The notes: generated by a model not told the origin, from the letters alone. DNA of 64,000 nt from Cytophagaceae bacterium (GCA_947458545.1 CANGYH010000001.1:1240001-1304000); one strand, 5' to 3'. Shown: positions 16,795-27,722, counted from the stretch's first letter. Numbers and translations are program-made.

Positions 16795-19700
16795 ATGCGT
16801 AAAACTGTACACCTATTGGGCTGGGCGCTATTGCTATGCCTGGCCTTCATTGGCCTTCCACACACTGCTGATGCCTCGCACATGCTTGGGGGCGACATCA
16901 CCTACACCTACCTGGGCAACAACGGGCCAGCAAGTGCCCCCTTCCGCTACAGGATCAACCTAAAGGCATACGTGGATGGGGGTACCAGCTCGGCTTTCCC
17001 CAATGGAAATTTTGCGCAGGGCCCGCTTTCTATGGGCTTTTATTCGGCTACAACCAACCAGCTCATCACCTCGGTTTCGGTACCCAACCAAATAACCCCA
17101 CAGATTACCCGTGTGCGCATACCCATCTCCGGCAACTGCGCCGTAGACCCAAGCGACACGGCTGTAATCAGGTTCTGGCTCAACCCCTTCGAGACAGAAA
17201 TCAATCTTCCCTTCTCTTTGCGCGGCTACCGCGTCATGTTCGTCAACGTGGCACGCTCTGGCCTAATCCAAAACCTGTCTCTCACCTTCGGCGGCGGCGG
17301 GAATCCCAGCCCGCAAGAGGGTATTACCTACCTGGCATCCATCCCCTCGCCGCTGACGCCCAACTCGTCACCACAGTTCTTTACCGATGCCAACGTCTTC
17401 ATCTGCCGGGGCGACACGGTAACCCTGGCCAACACCGCCCGAGATCCAGACGGCGACCGCCTCATCTTCCGCTTCGTACGCCCCCTCGATGCCTTCGTAC
17501 GTGGCCAGGGTATAACACCGGCCACCTACCCTACCCCACGCACCATCGGGTTCGACTCTACGCGCGGCTTTTCTTTGGCCCAGCCCTTCGGGCCCAACGG
17601 CTATGCCGAAATCAACTCCGCCTCAGGCTTTACCCGCTATTACAGCCCGAACGTGGGCCAGTATGTCGTAGCCTTCGAGGTGCTGGAGTACAGACAGCTA
17701 TCATCCGGTAGAGACACGCTGCTGTCTAGCACAAGGCGCGAGGTGCAAATCCTGGTCAGAGACTGTCTGCCCAACAACCCACCCACGTCCAACAACGGGT
17801 CGCCCGGTGTGCCCCCAACCACCACCTACAACATCGTAGAGGGCGAGTCGCTAACTTTCAGCTACGGAGCCTCAGACACAGACTCCATGACGATTTCGGC
17901 CGAGGCCGACATCATACAAGGCACCGGCGGATACACGGGGCCCAGGGCTACCTTCCCCACCGCAGTGGGCCAGGGCGAGGTACGTGGCACCTTCAACTGG
18001 CAGACACAGTGCGGGGTGACGGGCACCTTCCCGGTCATTTTCACCGTTATAGATAAAGGATGTCCGCCCAAAACCACCAACGGGGTGGTGCTCATCAACG
18101 TTAGCAAATTCCAAGCCCCGCGCACACTTTCGCTAGGCGAAGATTCGGTCTGCGGCTTGCCAGGCACCTATACCTACACCGTTGCTTCTACCGCACCCGA
18201 CAACCAATTTTTATGGAAGGTAACAGGGGGCACTGTCGTCGGCTCTCCCACAGGTAAAACCGTGCAGATCCGCTGGGACCCTGTCTCATCTATCTCCACC
18301 GCCTTTCTGCGGGTGGTGCAGACCAGCCCGACGGGTCTGCGCTGCAAAGACAGTACGACGTTCAACATCCGTGTCTTCCCGCTGGTGCCCGTCGCCATTG
18401 CGCCCTCTCGGTTCGACCTTTGCCAGGGCGACACCGTGCGCCTGGTGGCCCGCGGCGGCTTTGGCAACTTTAAGTGGACAAACCTGGCAGGCGGGCCTCC
18501 GGTAGCCCTCTCTGGCACTACAGACTCCGCCGTGCGGGCATTCCCCACTGCCTCTGAACAGTACGTGGTCAGCAGCATCAACGTGGCAGGTTGCACCGTG
18601 CGCGACACCATCGCCGTCCGTTGGGTAGCAGATGTGGCCCGGGCTGGCCGAGACTCTGCTTTCTGCGCCCAGCAGACCGTTAGCATCGGTTCAGACTCTG
18701 TGTCTGGCTACAACTATGCTTGGACGCCTACCACCGGTGTAACACTACCCCGCCGGGCGCGCACAACGGTTACGCTTGATAATACGCTGCAGCGCGACTC
18801 TATCATCCGCTTTGTGCAGACGGCTACCGAGCGCCTCTCAGGTTGTGTGAGCACCGATACCGTGCAGCTCCGCGTGCGCCCGCTGCCCATCGTCAACGCC
18901 GGGCCAGACACAGCCACTTTCTGCTCAAGCAGCAGCATTACCCTGCCGGGCACCAGCTCCTTCCCGGCCCGCCTCCTTTGGACCAAGGCCAACACGGCCA
19001 CCAATTACACCCTGACACCACCGACCGATACGACCGCCACGGTAGAGGTGCGCGGCCGTACCAATGGTTTCTTTGATGTTTTCCGCGGACGGGTGCGCCT
19101 GCAGGCTACTGACCGTTTTGGGTGCGTAGGCAGAGACTCCATCAACATCCGCATCAACCCGCTGCCCCAGGTAACGTTCTCTCCCAGAGACTCGGCTTGC
19201 GCAGGTACCAACATTACGGTGGGGGCTAGCCAGCTATCGGGCTACACCTACGGTTGGAAGATTGATGGCGGCCTGGCGTTCTCAGACTCGAACGCCGCAC
19301 AGCCGACGATAAACCTGCCCATCGCCTTGGGCGACACAGCCACCTTCTACACGGCCCAGGTGCGCATCATAAACCAATATGGCTGCCGCAAAGACAGCAG
19401 CCAGCGCCTGCGCCGCAACAACCTGCCGCGTGCCAATGCCGGGGCAGATCAAGCCTTCTGCTCTGCAGACTCTGTGACACTGGGTGCGCCAGCCAACAGC
19501 CGCTATGCCTACGCTTGGCAAAACACGGCCGGCTTTGGCCGCCGCAACGTGGCACAGCCTCGCTTTTCGGCCACCAACACGCCTCCTGGCTCGCCAGACC
19601 GTTTCTTGACGGTGGGCCTGGCTGTAACCAATACCCGCACCACTTGCGCCAATACGGATAGCGTACGCCTGCGCATCTATAGCAGGCCTGTGGTGCAGGC

Positions 19701-22700
19701 TGGCCTGCAAGACACGCTAGCCCTTTGCAACCGCGGCAGCGTTACCCTAGGCACGGCGGCGCGCCCTGGCCAAAGCTATGTGTGGCGCCAGATTGGCACA
19801 CGCGGGCTAGGTTCGGCCCCAGGCTACACGGTTGATACCGTGGCTGCCCAACCTGTGTTTACCTCTACAGGCGGCTGGGCCAACAATGTAAGCCATGCCT
19901 TCAGCTACACATTCCGCCTAACGGCCAAGACAGACAGCACGGGCTGCGCTGCTGCAGATACCGTCTTTGTCAAAATCAACCCGACGCCGTTCTTGTACCC
20001 AGTGCTGGCTACGCAGGCATATCCTTACGTGGATAGCATCTGCTCTGGCGGGCAAGGTACTATTGAGCGGATTGCCTCTCTGGCCACGCCAAACACCCGC
20101 TTTAACGTACGCTGGGCACCCGAGCAAGGGCTGAACCTGGCCGACACGGCCGGCTTCCGCCCCGGCTATACCCTGTCGCTGCCAGCGCCTGGGGCACCCA
20201 GCCAGGCAGTGCGCTACCGCTCACTGGTGACGTACCAGGCTACGGGTTGTGCCGATACGGTATCTGTAAAAGTACAGGTACTGCCGATTCCGGTTGCCCA
20301 GGCTGGGCCTAACCTGCAGGTCTGCTCAGAGAGCAGCATCCAGATTGGCACGCCTGGCACCCCTGGCCGAGCCTATGCCTGGACACCACGCCTCGGTGTG
20401 ACAGATACGGCGCTGGCCCAGCCAAGCTTCTCGCTCAACAACCCTACACAGCGCGACTCTATCCGCACGCTGGTCTTCCGTGTGACAGACCGCACCAACC
20501 GCTTGGGCTGCACCAATACCGATACGATGCAAGTAACGGTTTGGCCGCTGCCTCTGGCAGATGCGGGTGCAGATACGGCTGCCGTATGCTCGGGCAGCAA
20601 CATTACCTTGGGCACGGGCCCCAGCACCAACTACAGCTACGCCTGGACGCCCGCCACGGGCCTGAACGACGCCACAGCCAGCAACCCTGTGCTAAGCCTC
20701 ACAGGCAACAGCATCCAGCGCCTGCGCTACCGGGTACTGGTTACCAATACCACCACCCAATGCCGCAAAGCAGACTCTATCACAGTACGGCTCAACCCGC
20801 TGCCCGTGGTAGCGTTGGGTAGCCTACGGACGGTTTGTGCTGGTTCGCCGGCGTCGCTCGGGGCGTTTGCGGCAGACTCTGCCCGCTTTGCCTACGCCTG
20901 GACGCCACGCCTAGGCTTGTCTGACACGGCACGGCCACGGACGGTATTCTCCTCAAACACGGCAGGCACCTATGTTATACGCCTTGGCGTACGCGAGCTG
21001 GCCACCAACTGCCAGAACGCCGACAGCCTGACCCTGACCGTAAACCCACTGCCAACCGTGGTAACAGGCCCCGATACTGCCTACTGTGCCGATGGCCAGG
21101 TGCAGATTGGCGGCCCCAGCCAACCTGGCCTGACCTATGCTTGGCAAGCCCCTACCCCGGCCGTCCTGGGCACGGCTGGTGCCAGCAGCACCAGCTTTAC
21201 ACTGCCCAACCTGACGCAGCAGCCAATCCAGACATGGGTACGCTTGACGACGACCATAGGCGCCACCAACTGCGCTGCCACCGACAGCGTACGCGTAACC
21301 ACCTGGCCGCGCCCAGAGAACGCGGTATTGGCGTCGTCTCCGAATGTAGTTTGCCCTGGTACGCGCAACCAGCCATACACCATCAACCCCGCGTTGCCTG
21401 GCTTTACCTACACCTGGACGGTGGGCGACTCTGCCACCCTGGTCAGCGGACAAGGGACGCCTACCATATTGGTAAACTATGGCGGCAGCCGCCCCGGTGT
21501 GCCTATCACTATCATTGCCACCAACACGTTTGGTTGTACGCAACGCTCGGCCACCAACTTCAGCGTTACCATCAACCCGCTGCTGCGGCCTGCCACCCCG
21601 GCCCCGGCCTCTGGCCTAACGCAGCTTTGCTTCAATCAGGCACGCGATACGTACGGAACCGTAACCAGCCCCAACTCTACCTACACCTGGCGTTACGCAC
21701 CTGCCGGGCAGCCTTCAGGTACGGTCATTGGCACAGGCAACTCGGTGGCTGTAACCTGGCCTACGCTAGGCCTGGCTAAAATCTGGGTAGACGAGATATC
21801 CGCGCCGCCGCCTCCATTTGGCCAGTGCTTTGGCTCGTCCGACACGTTGCTGGTGCGTATTAACATCTCGCCAGATACCAACCTGAGTGTTACAGGCCCT
21901 GCGGCGCTTTGCCAGTTCACCAGTGGCTCTTTCGCCCTCAACGGTCTGGACAGCAGCACCTTCGCCTGGACAATCCGCCGCCTGCCGCTGGCAGATTCTA
22001 GCCGCCAGGCCGGTTTCCGCCTTAGCACGCTAACCAACCGGTTCGACACCGCCGGCAACTACCAGATTACCGCCTTCGAGACAAGCAACCGGGGCTGCCC
22101 GGGCAAACTGCGGCCGTTTAGCCTGCTGATAAACCCCAAGCCGGTGCCAACCTTCGCAGACACCTCGTTTGTGTGTCCCAACCAGGCCCAGGCGGTGTTC
22201 CGCGTGCAGGGTGGCTTGCAAGGCTCGCTATTCAACTGGTTTACGGCAGCACCCGCCACACTGGTATCTGCACAAGGCACAAATGCCGTAACCATTGCGC
22301 TTAATGGCCAACCCCTGGCAGGGCTGCGCGTAGTAGAGACCAGCACGGCCAACTGCCCGTCTGACACGCTGAACGTGCCCTTTAAGGCCGACAACAGCCG
22401 TGTAGAACTGCTAAGCGTATCTACCCGAGAGGACGACGATAGCCGCGTGCTGGTAAGGCTCCGTGTAAGCAACAACGGCTTCCAGGCCAGCCCAAGCGTG
22501 CTTGAGCGCCAAGACGCTCAAGGTGGTTTTAGCACCGTAGCCAACCAAACGCCCCTGGCCGACGGCCAGATCGTCGAGCTTGAAGACAACGCCCCGGCCA
22601 GTACGGTACAAAGCGTTAACCGCTACCGCATAAGCCTGAACAACCGGTGCAACCTGCCGGTAACCTCTGGCACGCATGCAACCATCCTGCTGACGGCCCG

Positions 22701-23205
22701 GCCCTCAGATGCAGACTCAAAAGCCAACCTCAACTGGACCCCTTACGAGGGCTTTAACGGCCTGCAAGAGTACCAGATCATCCGCCGGTTAGAGAACGAA
22801 ACCAGCTTCAACTTCCTAAAGAACGTTGGGCCTACCGAAAACCGCGACGATGCACAGGTCGGCAAGGATGCCTTCCGCCAGGCCTTCCGCATCAAGGCTA
22901 CGGATGCAGTTACGGGCGAGGTCAGCTACTCTAACATTGCAGAGGCTACATTCCAGAACCCGCTGGGCTTTGGCAACATCATCACCGACAACGGCGATGC
23001 CCTGAACGCTGACTTCCAGATCGAGAACCTAAAGCTCTACCCAACCAACAGCTTCCGCGTGTATAACCGCTGGGGCCGCTTGGTGCACCAAGCCAGCAAC
23101 TACCAAGGCGGCTATAAGCCAGCAGAGCCAGGTGTGTACTTGTTTGAGTTTACAACCCCGGCCGGCTTCACCAAGAAGGGTTGGTTCGAGGTGGTGAAAG
23201 AGTAG
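16795..23205 (+). CDS. Giant T9SS-targeted repeat protein, gliding-type CTD
   Basis: The start is the ATG at 16795 (MRKTVHLLGWALLLCLAFIG signal peptide); an in-frame ATG at 16687 would add 36 residues ahead of the signal and is rejected. The 2,136-residue protein opens with ASHMLGGDITYTYLG, a familiar beginning of Bacteroidota gliding-associated surface proteins. About ten Ig/PKD-like modules of roughly 80-100 residues follow, marked by recurring NAGPDTA/ADTAAVCS and YAWTP motifs and a closing GC..xDT strand. The C-terminal ~90 residues (IITDNGDALNADF, then VYNRWGRLVHQASNY, then GVYLFEF) match the type B sorting/gliding-motility C-terminal domain, so it should be exported by T9SS. An adhesive or matrix role is inferred. 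Confidence 0.92.
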   Translation: MRKTVHLLGWALLLCLAFIGLPHTADASHMLGGDITYTYLGNNGPASAPFRYRINLKAYVDGGTSSAFPNGNFAQGPLSMGFYSATTNQLITSVSVPNQITPQITRVRIPISGNCAVDPSDTAVIRFWLNPFETEINLPFSLRGYRVMFVNVARSGLIQNLSLTFGGGGNPSPQEGITYLASIPSPLTPNSSPQFFTDANVFICRGDTVTLANTARDPDGDRLIFRFVRPLDAFVRGQGITPATYPTPRTIGFDSTRGFSLAQPFGPNGYAEINSASGFTRYYSPNVGQYVVAFEVLEYRQLSSGRDTLLSSTRREVQILVRDCLPNNPPTSNNGSPGVPPTTTYNIVEGESLTFSYGASDTDSMTISAEADIIQGTGGYTGPRATFPTAVGQGEVRGTFNWQTQCGVTGTFPVIFTVIDKGCPPKTTNGVVLINVSKFQAPRTLSLGEDSVCGLPGTYTYTVASTAPDNQFLWKVTGGTVVGSPTGKTVQIRWDPVSSISTAFLRVVQTSPTGLRCKDSTTFNIRVFPLVPVAIAPSRFDLCQGDTVRLVARGGFGNFKWTNLAGGPPVALSGTTDSAVRAFPTASEQYVVSSINVAGCTVRDTIAVRWVADVARAGRDSAFCAQQTVSIGSDSVSGYNYAWTPTTGVTLPRRARTTVTLDNTLQRDSIIRFVQTATERLSGCVSTDTVQLRVRPLPIVNAGPDTATFCSSSSITLPGTSSFPARLLWTKANTATNYTLTPPTDTTATVEVRGRTNGFFDVFRGRVRLQATDRFGCVGRDSINIRINPLPQVTFSPRDSACAGTNITVGASQLSGYTYGWKIDGGLAFSDSNAAQPTINLPIALGDTATFYTAQVRIINQYGCRKDSSQRLRRNNLPRANAGADQAFCSADSVTLGAPANSRYAYAWQNTAGFGRRNVAQPRFSATNTPPGSPDRFLTVGLAVTNTRTTCANTDSVRLRIYSRPVVQAGLQDTLALCNRGSVTLGTAARPGQSYVWRQIGTRGLGSAPGYTVDTVAAQPVFTSTGGWANNVSHAFSYTFRLTAKTDSTGCAAADTVFVKINPTPFLYPVLATQAYPYVDSICSGGQGTIERIASLATPNTRFNVRWAPEQGLNLADTAGFRPGYTLSLPAPGAPSQAVRYRSLVTYQATGCADTVSVKVQVLPIPVAQAGPNLQVCSESSIQIGTPGTPGRAYAWTPRLGVTDTALAQPSFSLNNPTQRDSIRTLVFRVTDRTNRLGCTNTDTMQVTVWPLPLADAGADTAAVCSGSNITLGTGPSTNYSYAWTPATGLNDATASNPVLSLTGNSIQRLRYRVLVTNTTTQCRKADSITVRLNPLPVVALGSLRTVCAGSPASLGAFAADSARFAYAWTPRLGLSDTARPRTVFSSNTAGTYVIRLGVRELATNCQNADSLTLTVNPLPTVVTGPDTAYCADGQVQIGGPSQPGLTYAWQAPTPAVLGTAGASSTSFTLPNLTQQPIQTWVRLTTTIGATNCAATDSVRVTTWPRPENAVLASSPNVVCPGTRNQPYTINPALPGFTYTWTVGDSATLVSGQGTPTILVNYGGSRPGVPITIIATNTFGCTQRSATNFSVTINPLLRPATPAPASGLTQLCFNQARDTYGTVTSPNSTYTWRYAPAGQPSGTVIGTGNSVAVTWPTLGLAKIWVDEISAPPPPFGQCFGSSDTLLVRINISPDTNLSVTGPAALCQFTSGSFALNGLDSSTFAWTIRRLPLADSSRQAGFRLSTLTNRFDTAGNYQITAFETSNRGCPGKLRPFSLLINPKPVPTFADTSFVCPNQAQAVFRVQGGLQGSLFNWFTAAPATLVSAQGTNAVTIALNGQPLAGLRVVETSTANCPSDTLNVPFKADNSRVELLSVSTREDDDSRVLVRLRVSNNGFQASPSVLERQDAQGGFSTVANQTPLADGQIVELEDNAPASTVQSVNRYRISLNNRCNLPVTSGTHATILLTARPSDADSKANLNWTPYEGFNGLQEYQIIRRLENETSFNFLKNVGPTENRDDAQVGKDAFRQAFRIKATDAVTGEVSYSNIAEATFQNPLGFGNIITDNGDALNADFQIENLKLYPTNSFRVYNRWGRLVHQASNYQGGYKPAEPGVYLFEFTTPAGFTKKGWFEVVKE

Positions 23206-23226
23206 TACCTACCGTACGTAAACAGA

Positions 23227-23261
23227 AAAGAGCTCTCTTGCTAACCGCGAGAGAGCTCTTT
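23227..23261. terminator. Bidirectional terminator
   Basis: A 12-bp stem (AAAGAGCTCTCT and complement) with an 11-base loop between the giant protein gene and the convergent DMT-family gene. A-rich and T-rich flanks allow use in both directions. Confidence 0.75.
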
Positions 23262-23274
23262 GTTTGGGTGGCAA

Positions 23275-23646
23275 TTACTTTTTAAAGACCAGATAAACAG
23301 CTCCAAGCAACAGCACAAAGGCGCCGAGGTGGTTCCAGCCCAGCTTATCAGCCTTAAAAAAGTAGACGGCCATGAGGGTAAAAACCAGCAGCGTGATGAC
23401 CTCTTGCAGCATTTTGAGCTGGAAAAGCGAGAAGGGCCCGCCCTGCTCTGCGCTACCAACGCGGTTGGCTGGCACGGCAAAGCAATACTCTACAAAAGCC
23501 CAGGCCCAACTCACCAGGATGATCTTCCACACAGCGTTGTCTTTAAGCCAACCGGTTTTGCTGATGTGTAGATGGCCATACCAGGCCAGCGTCATAAAGA
23601 AGTTGGAGATAAGTAATAATGCAACCGTAGAAAGCGCTTTGGCCAT
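23275..23646 (-). CDS. DMT family protein (DUF486)
   Basis: A 123-residue inner-membrane protein with four hydrophobic helices, matching the small four-helix DUF486/DMT family in length and sequence (LISNFFMTLAWYGHL, VEYCFAVPANRVG, FSLFQLKMLQEVITLLVF). The start at ATG 23644-23646 gives the family N-terminus; a longer in-frame ATG at 23736 adds 30 non-conserved residues. The function of DUF486 is not established; transport is inferred from superfamily membership. It converges on the giant protein gene and is divergent from the putative glycosyltransferase at 23786. Confidence 0.88.
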   Translation of the reverse strand: MAKALSTVALLLISNFFMTLAWYGHLHISKTGWLKDNAVWKIILVSWAWAFVEYCFAVPANRVGSAEQGGPFSLFQLKMLQEVITLLVFTLMAVYFFKADKLGWNHLGAFVLLLGAVYLVFKK

Positions 23647-23785
23647 GCCTAAATATAGACTGACCAGACAACAGGGAAAATGGCTGGCTTCCCGCCCCTT
23701 TGGCGCCATTACAACGGCAATGGCATCTTTGCCCAAGGCATGGCCGCATGCCAGTGCCGCCTAGCCCCAATCCACTACCACAGAC

Positions 23786-24913
23786 ATGGCAGCCCAAGCC
23801 CCCCTACCCTACGCCTATAACATCGTTACCTGCATCTGCATAGACACAGCCCAGGCAGACGACGGAACTGTGTACCCGCTCCTGGGCAACCTAAGCGCAG
23901 AGGAGCGCCGCCTGCAATACTGGAAGCTGGCTTGGGTATTGATGATAACCTCCAAGCTGTGCCAGCCAGAGCAGAGGCACATGGTTTATACCAATGATAC
24001 AGGTGCTGTAATTGCCGACGGGCAAGACCTAAAAGCACTGTTGGCATCGCATGGCATTGAGGTAGTGGTGCTGCCCTTTGCTGACTTTCTGGCCCCCAAG
24101 GGCACGCTGGCGCGGTTTGCTAATGCCTTTTACAAGCTAGAGGTCTTTAAAGCCCTGGCTGCTTTAGATAAGCCGAGTATTTTGCTAGACAACGACGTGG
24201 TGTGGGCCCACCGCAATGCGGAGCTAGAGCAGGCGCTGGCCGATGGCAAAACCTTGTTTTACGACATCTACGAGCGCAGCGCAACGCCAGACTCCAGGCA
24301 GTACCTGGGGGTGAGCATGCGCGATTTTGGCCAGTACTTTAAAGACCTGGATCCTGCCTATCCTCAGGCGCTGCCCGTAACAATCGGTGGCGAGGTAGCT
24401 GCCGGGGCGCCTGCTATGTTTGGCGCCTTGTATGCCTACCTGCACCCCACCTTTTGGGAGATGATACGGCGCATACAGCAAGGGCCGCCATTGCCGGGAG
24501 GCGAGCGCAGCAAGGTATTTATCAACGGCATGGAGACGCTGCTCTCTATGGGGGTGAACCGCCTGCCTGCCGTTGGCTGGATGAACCCTTACATCAAGCG
24601 GATATACAACATCGGCTTTCTCAAGAACCTCAAGCCCGGAGACGAGCAGAAACCCATCTGGCATTTGCCCAGCGAAAAGCACCGGGGGCTGGCCAACCTA
24701 TATGCGTTTATCATGGAGGGTGATACCAGGTTCTGGCACGCCAGCCCCGCGGATCGCGCCAAGTTCATGGGCGACGTGGTTGCCGTGCCCAAGCGACGTA
24801 TAAGGCGCGAGACCGATCCAACCTGGTGGCAAGACCAAGTACGCACGCTACGAGGACGCGCCGGCCTTGCCCGCAACAAAGTGAAGGAGTGGCTGGGTAT
24901 TTACCACAGCTAA
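23786..24913 (+). CDS. Putative glycosyltransferase-like protein
   Basis: A 375-residue soluble protein. The order of elements resembles the GT-A fold of family 8-like transferases. There is an N-terminal beta strand (AYNIVTCICID), a helix-rich middle, then SILLDNDVVWAH at about residues 130-141, where LDND is a plausible metal-binding DxD equivalent. A later GEVAAGAPAMFGA loop suits an acceptor site. The C-terminus is basic (RRIRR, ending in a helical tail). I cannot name the family. It is monocistronic: divergent from the DMT gene and convergent with Uma2. The donor sugar is unknown. Confidence 0.55.
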   Translation: MAAQAPLPYAYNIVTCICIDTAQADDGTVYPLLGNLSAEERRLQYWKLAWVLMITSKLCQPEQRHMVYTNDTGAVIADGQDLKALLASHGIEVVVLPFADFLAPKGTLARFANAFYKLEVFKALAALDKPSILLDNDVVWAHRNAELEQALADGKTLFYDIYERSATPDSRQYLGVSMRDFGQYFKDLDPAYPQALPVTIGGEVAAGAPAMFGALYAYLHPTFWEMIRRIQQGPPLPGGERSKVFINGMETLLSMGVNRLPAVGWMNPYIKRIYNIGFLKNLKPGDEQKPIWHLPSEKHRGLANLYAFIMEGDTRFWHASPADRAKFMGDVVAVPKRRIRRETDPTWWQDQVRTLRGRAGLARNKVKEWLGIYHS

Positions 24914-24928
24914 AACCGGCAGGCTCAT

Positions 24929-25567
24929 TTAGCCTTCAAATACAGCAGCAAGGTCTAGCCTGAAACCCGGCACCACCAGGCTGGCTAAAGCCCCAGTAGG
25001 GCCATAGGTCTTGTGCAGAACAAAGGCCGCATCGGTATTAAAGTACTGCTCTAGTTGATTGCGCTCCGCATCTACGATCCAATACTCTTGTACACCGGCA
25101 AGGGCATACTCCCTAAACTTGATGCCACGGTCTCGGGCCTCGGTAGAGTCTGACAGAATTTCCACGGCCAGTTGAGGTGCCGGAAAAAGCTTTTGATCAG
25201 GCGTAAACTGTGAAGCGACCTCTTTATTGAAGAACACGATGTCGGGTTCAAAATCATGCCGGCCGATGGATACCATGACTTTTTCTACACCCACATCGCC
25301 AAGGCGATTATCCATTACATAAGCAGATAACAATCTAGTTATCCGAGTAGATACACGCCAGTGTGAAGTGCGAACCGGAGAGTGGAAAACAATCTCCCCA
25401 GCAATGAACTCAGCTTTCACATCCTCGTGCACAAGGTTGTAAAACTGCTCTCGCTTAGTCCGCTCTTCAATCAAGCGCGTTCTAACCTCCTCCATAACGT
25501 GAACAGGGTCATGGCTCTCCAACACGCGGTTGATGGTTTCCCTGTCGTAGCGAGCTTGATCGTACAT
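24929..25567 (-). CDS. Uma2 family (DUF820) PD-(D/E)xK nuclease-like
   Basis: A 212-residue protein of the Uma2/DUF820 family, a restriction-endonuclease-like fold very abundant in cyanobacteria and some Bacteroidota. The fold's acidic residues are visible in FEPDIVFF and in LAVEILSDSTEARDRG, with the conserved tail YALAGVQEYWIVD. The biological role is not known for the family. The start codon lies 17 bases after the uvrB stop on the same strand, so it is probably co-transcribed with uvrB, although such genes move often and the linkage need not be functional. Confidence 0.88.
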   Translation of the reverse strand: MYDQARYDRETINRVLESHDPVHVMEEVRTRLIEERTKREQFYNLVHEDVKAEFIAGEIVFHSPVRTSHWRVSTRITRLLSAYVMDNRLGDVGVEKVMVSIGRHDFEPDIVFFNKEVASQFTPDQKLFPAPQLAVEILSDSTEARDRGIKFREYALAGVQEYWIVDAERNQLEQYFNTDAAFVLHKTYGPTGALASLVVPGFRLDLAAVFEG

Positions 25568-25584
25568 ATAGTAAAGTTAAGTAA

Positions 25585-27606
25585 TCAACCTTTCTGCTTC
25601 AGCATGTCTTTGAGCTGCAGCAGGTAGTCTCGCAGGCGGGCGGCTTCTATGAAGTCCAGCTCTTTGGCGGCGGCCTCCATTTGTTTTTGGGTCTCTTTGA
25701 CGAGCTTTTCTAGCTCGGGTTTTGCCATGTATTGTACCACAGGGTCGGCGGCGGCGTTCACCTCCTCGCTGGTGGCGTATTGGCGGGCTTCGCGCTTGCT
25801 GTCGGCCACCTTGGTCTGGCTCATGATGGCCTCGGCAGACTTGAGCACCGTGCGCGGCACGATGCCGTGCGCCTCGTTGTACTCCTCTTGAACGCGGCGG
25901 CGGCGGTTGGTCTCGTCAATGGCCTCTTTCATAGAGCCTGTGATGCTGTCGGCGTACATGATCACCATGCCACCCACATTGCGCGCCGCCCGGCCAATCG
26001 TCTGTATCAGCGAGCGGTTGTCGCGCAAGAAACCCTCCTTATCCGCGTCCATAATAGCCACCAGGCTCACCTCGGGCAGGTCTAGCCCTTCGCGCAGCAG
26101 GTTTACCCCTACCAGCACATCGAACACGCCCAACCGCAGCTCGCGCAGGATCTCGACCCGGTCCAGCGTCTTCACCTCCGAGTGGATGTAGCGGGTGCGG
26201 ATGCCGATGCGGTCCAGGTACTTGGTCAGCTCCTCGGCCATGCGCTTGGTCAGGGTCGTTACCAGCACCCGCTCCTTCCGCTCGGTCCGCAGGCCAATCT
26301 CGTGGATGAGGTCATCTACCTGGTTTATGGTAGGCCGCACCTCGATGCGGGGGTCCAGCAAGCCCGTAGGCCGGATAAGCTGCTCTACCACCACCCCTTC
26401 AGAGCGGCGCAGCTCGTACTCGCCCGGCGTGGCAGAGACGAAGATTACCTGGTTAATCAGCTCCTCAAACTCGTTGAACTTCAGCGGGCGGTTATCCAGT
26501 GCAGAGGGTAGGCGGAAACCATAGTCCACCAGATTCACCTTCCGGCTACGGTCTCCGCCCCACATGGCGCGTATCTGGGGCACGGTAACGTGGCTCTCGT
26601 CTATCACCAGCAGGTAGTCGTCCGGAAAGTAGTCCAACAAACAGAACGGCCTAGCACCCGGGGCGCGTCGGTCAAAGTATCGGCTGTAGTTTTCGATGCC
26701 TGAGCAGTAGCCCAGCTCGCGCATCATCTCCAAGTCAAACTCGGTGCGCTCGCGGATGCGCTGCGCCTCTATCAGGCGCATGTCGTTCTCGAAGTACTGC
26801 ACCTGCTTCACCATGTCGTCCTGGATCTCCCGGATGGCCGTGTTGAGGAGGTCTTTGCCCGTCACAAAGAGGTTGGCCGGGTATATGGTGACGATCTTCT
26901 CCTCACCCAGGCGGGCACCGGTGGCGGGGTCTATGCGCTGGATGGCCTCGATCTCGTCTCCGAAGAAGAACACGCGGAAGGCAAAGTCCGCATAGGCCGG
27001 GTAGATGTCCACCGTGTCGCCCTTAATGCGGAAATTGCCCCGCTTGAAATCAGCCTCCGTGCGAGCGTAGAGGATCTGCACCAGGTTGTAGAGAAACCGG
27101 TTGCGCGGTACGACGTCGCCCACGGCAATGGTAACCTTGTTCTTGCCAAACTCCTCGGGGTTGCCGATGCCGTAGATGCAGCTTACCGAGGCCACCACCA
27201 CCACATCTCGCCGGCCAGAGATGAGCGCCGACGTGGCCGACAGGCGCAGCTTTTCAATCTCTTCGTTGATGGCCAGATCCTTCTCGATGTAGGTGTTCGT
27301 CGTGGGGATGAACGCCTCTGGCTGGTAATAGTCGTAGTAGCTGACGTAGTACTCAACCGCATTGCTCGGAAAGAACTGCTTGAACTCACCATACAGCTGG
27401 GCGGCCAGGGTTTTATTGTGACTCAGCACCAGCGTAGGCTTACGGACTTCTTGTATCAGGTTGGCTACGGTAAACGTTTTGCCCGACCCTGTTACCCCCA
27501 GCAGGGTCTGGGCAAACTCGCCTTGCCGCACCCCGTCGGCCAGTTGGGCAATGGCGGTGGGCTGGTCGCCCTGGGGCGTGTAGTCAGATACGAGTTGGAA
27601 GTCCAT
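25585..27606 (-). CDS. uvrB: Excinuclease ABC subunit B
   Basis: UvrB is the damage-verifying helicase-like subunit of nucleotide excision repair. The start at ATG 27604-27606 ([19 protein letters not shown]) gives 673 residues, the family length; an in-frame ATG at 27681 would add 25 residues. Walker [11 protein letters not shown] lies at residues 37-46 and the damage-inserting beta-hairpin [16 protein letters not shown] follows. Helicase motifs including the late QTIGRAARN are present. The C-terminal UVR motif that contacts UvrC ([12 protein letters not shown]) is complete. Uma2 follows 17 bases downstream. No SOS box can be judged here. Confidence 0.97.
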   Translation of the reverse strand: MDFQLVSDYTPQGDQPTAIAQLADGVRQGEFAQTLLGVTGSGKTFTVANLIQEVRKPTLVLSHNKTLAAQLYGEFKQFFPSNAVEYYVSYYDYYQPEAFIPTTNTYIEKDLAINEEIEKLRLSATSALISGRRDVVVVASVSCIYGIGNPEEFGKNKVTIAVGDVVPRNRFLYNLVQILYARTEADFKRGNFRIKGDTVDIYPAYADFAFRVFFFGDEIEAIQRIDPATGARLGEEKIVTIYPANLFVTGKDLLNTAIREIQDDMVKQVQYFENDMRLIEAQRIRERTEFDLEMMRELGYCSGIENYSRYFDRRAPGARPFCLLDYFPDDYLLVIDESHVTVPQIRAMWGGDRSRKVNLVDYGFRLPSALDNRPLKFNEFEELINQVIFVSATPGEYELRRSEGVVVEQLIRPTGLLDPRIEVRPTINQVDDLIHEIGLRTERKERVLVTTLTKRMAEELTKYLDRIGIRTRYIHSEVKTLDRVEILRELRLGVFDVLVGVNLLREGLDLPEVSLVAIMDADKEGFLRDNRSLIQTIGRAARNVGGMVIMYADSITGSMKEAIDETNRRRRVQEEYNEAHGIVPRTVLKSAEAIMSQTKVADSKREARQYATSEEVNAAADPVVQYMAKPELEKLVKETQKQMEAAAKELDFIEAARLRDYLLQLKDMLKQKG

Positions 27607-27688
27607 ATAAAACAGCGGGGTAGGCAGGCCCAGCAAAATACAACGCCACAAGGGGGCGGGAGGGTTCGGCCAGTTTAGCAATAAATGT

Positions 27689-27722
27689 AAAGGGCTGCCC
27701 CGCTTGGCCGGGCAGCCCCTTC
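27689..27722 (-). terminator. Terminator downstream of rocD
   Basis: A strong hairpin (AAGGGGCTGCCCGG pairing with CGGGGCAGCCCTT, loop about 4) 31 bases past the rocD stop, followed on the minus strand by a T-rich run. It separates rocD from uvrB. Confidence 0.75.
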
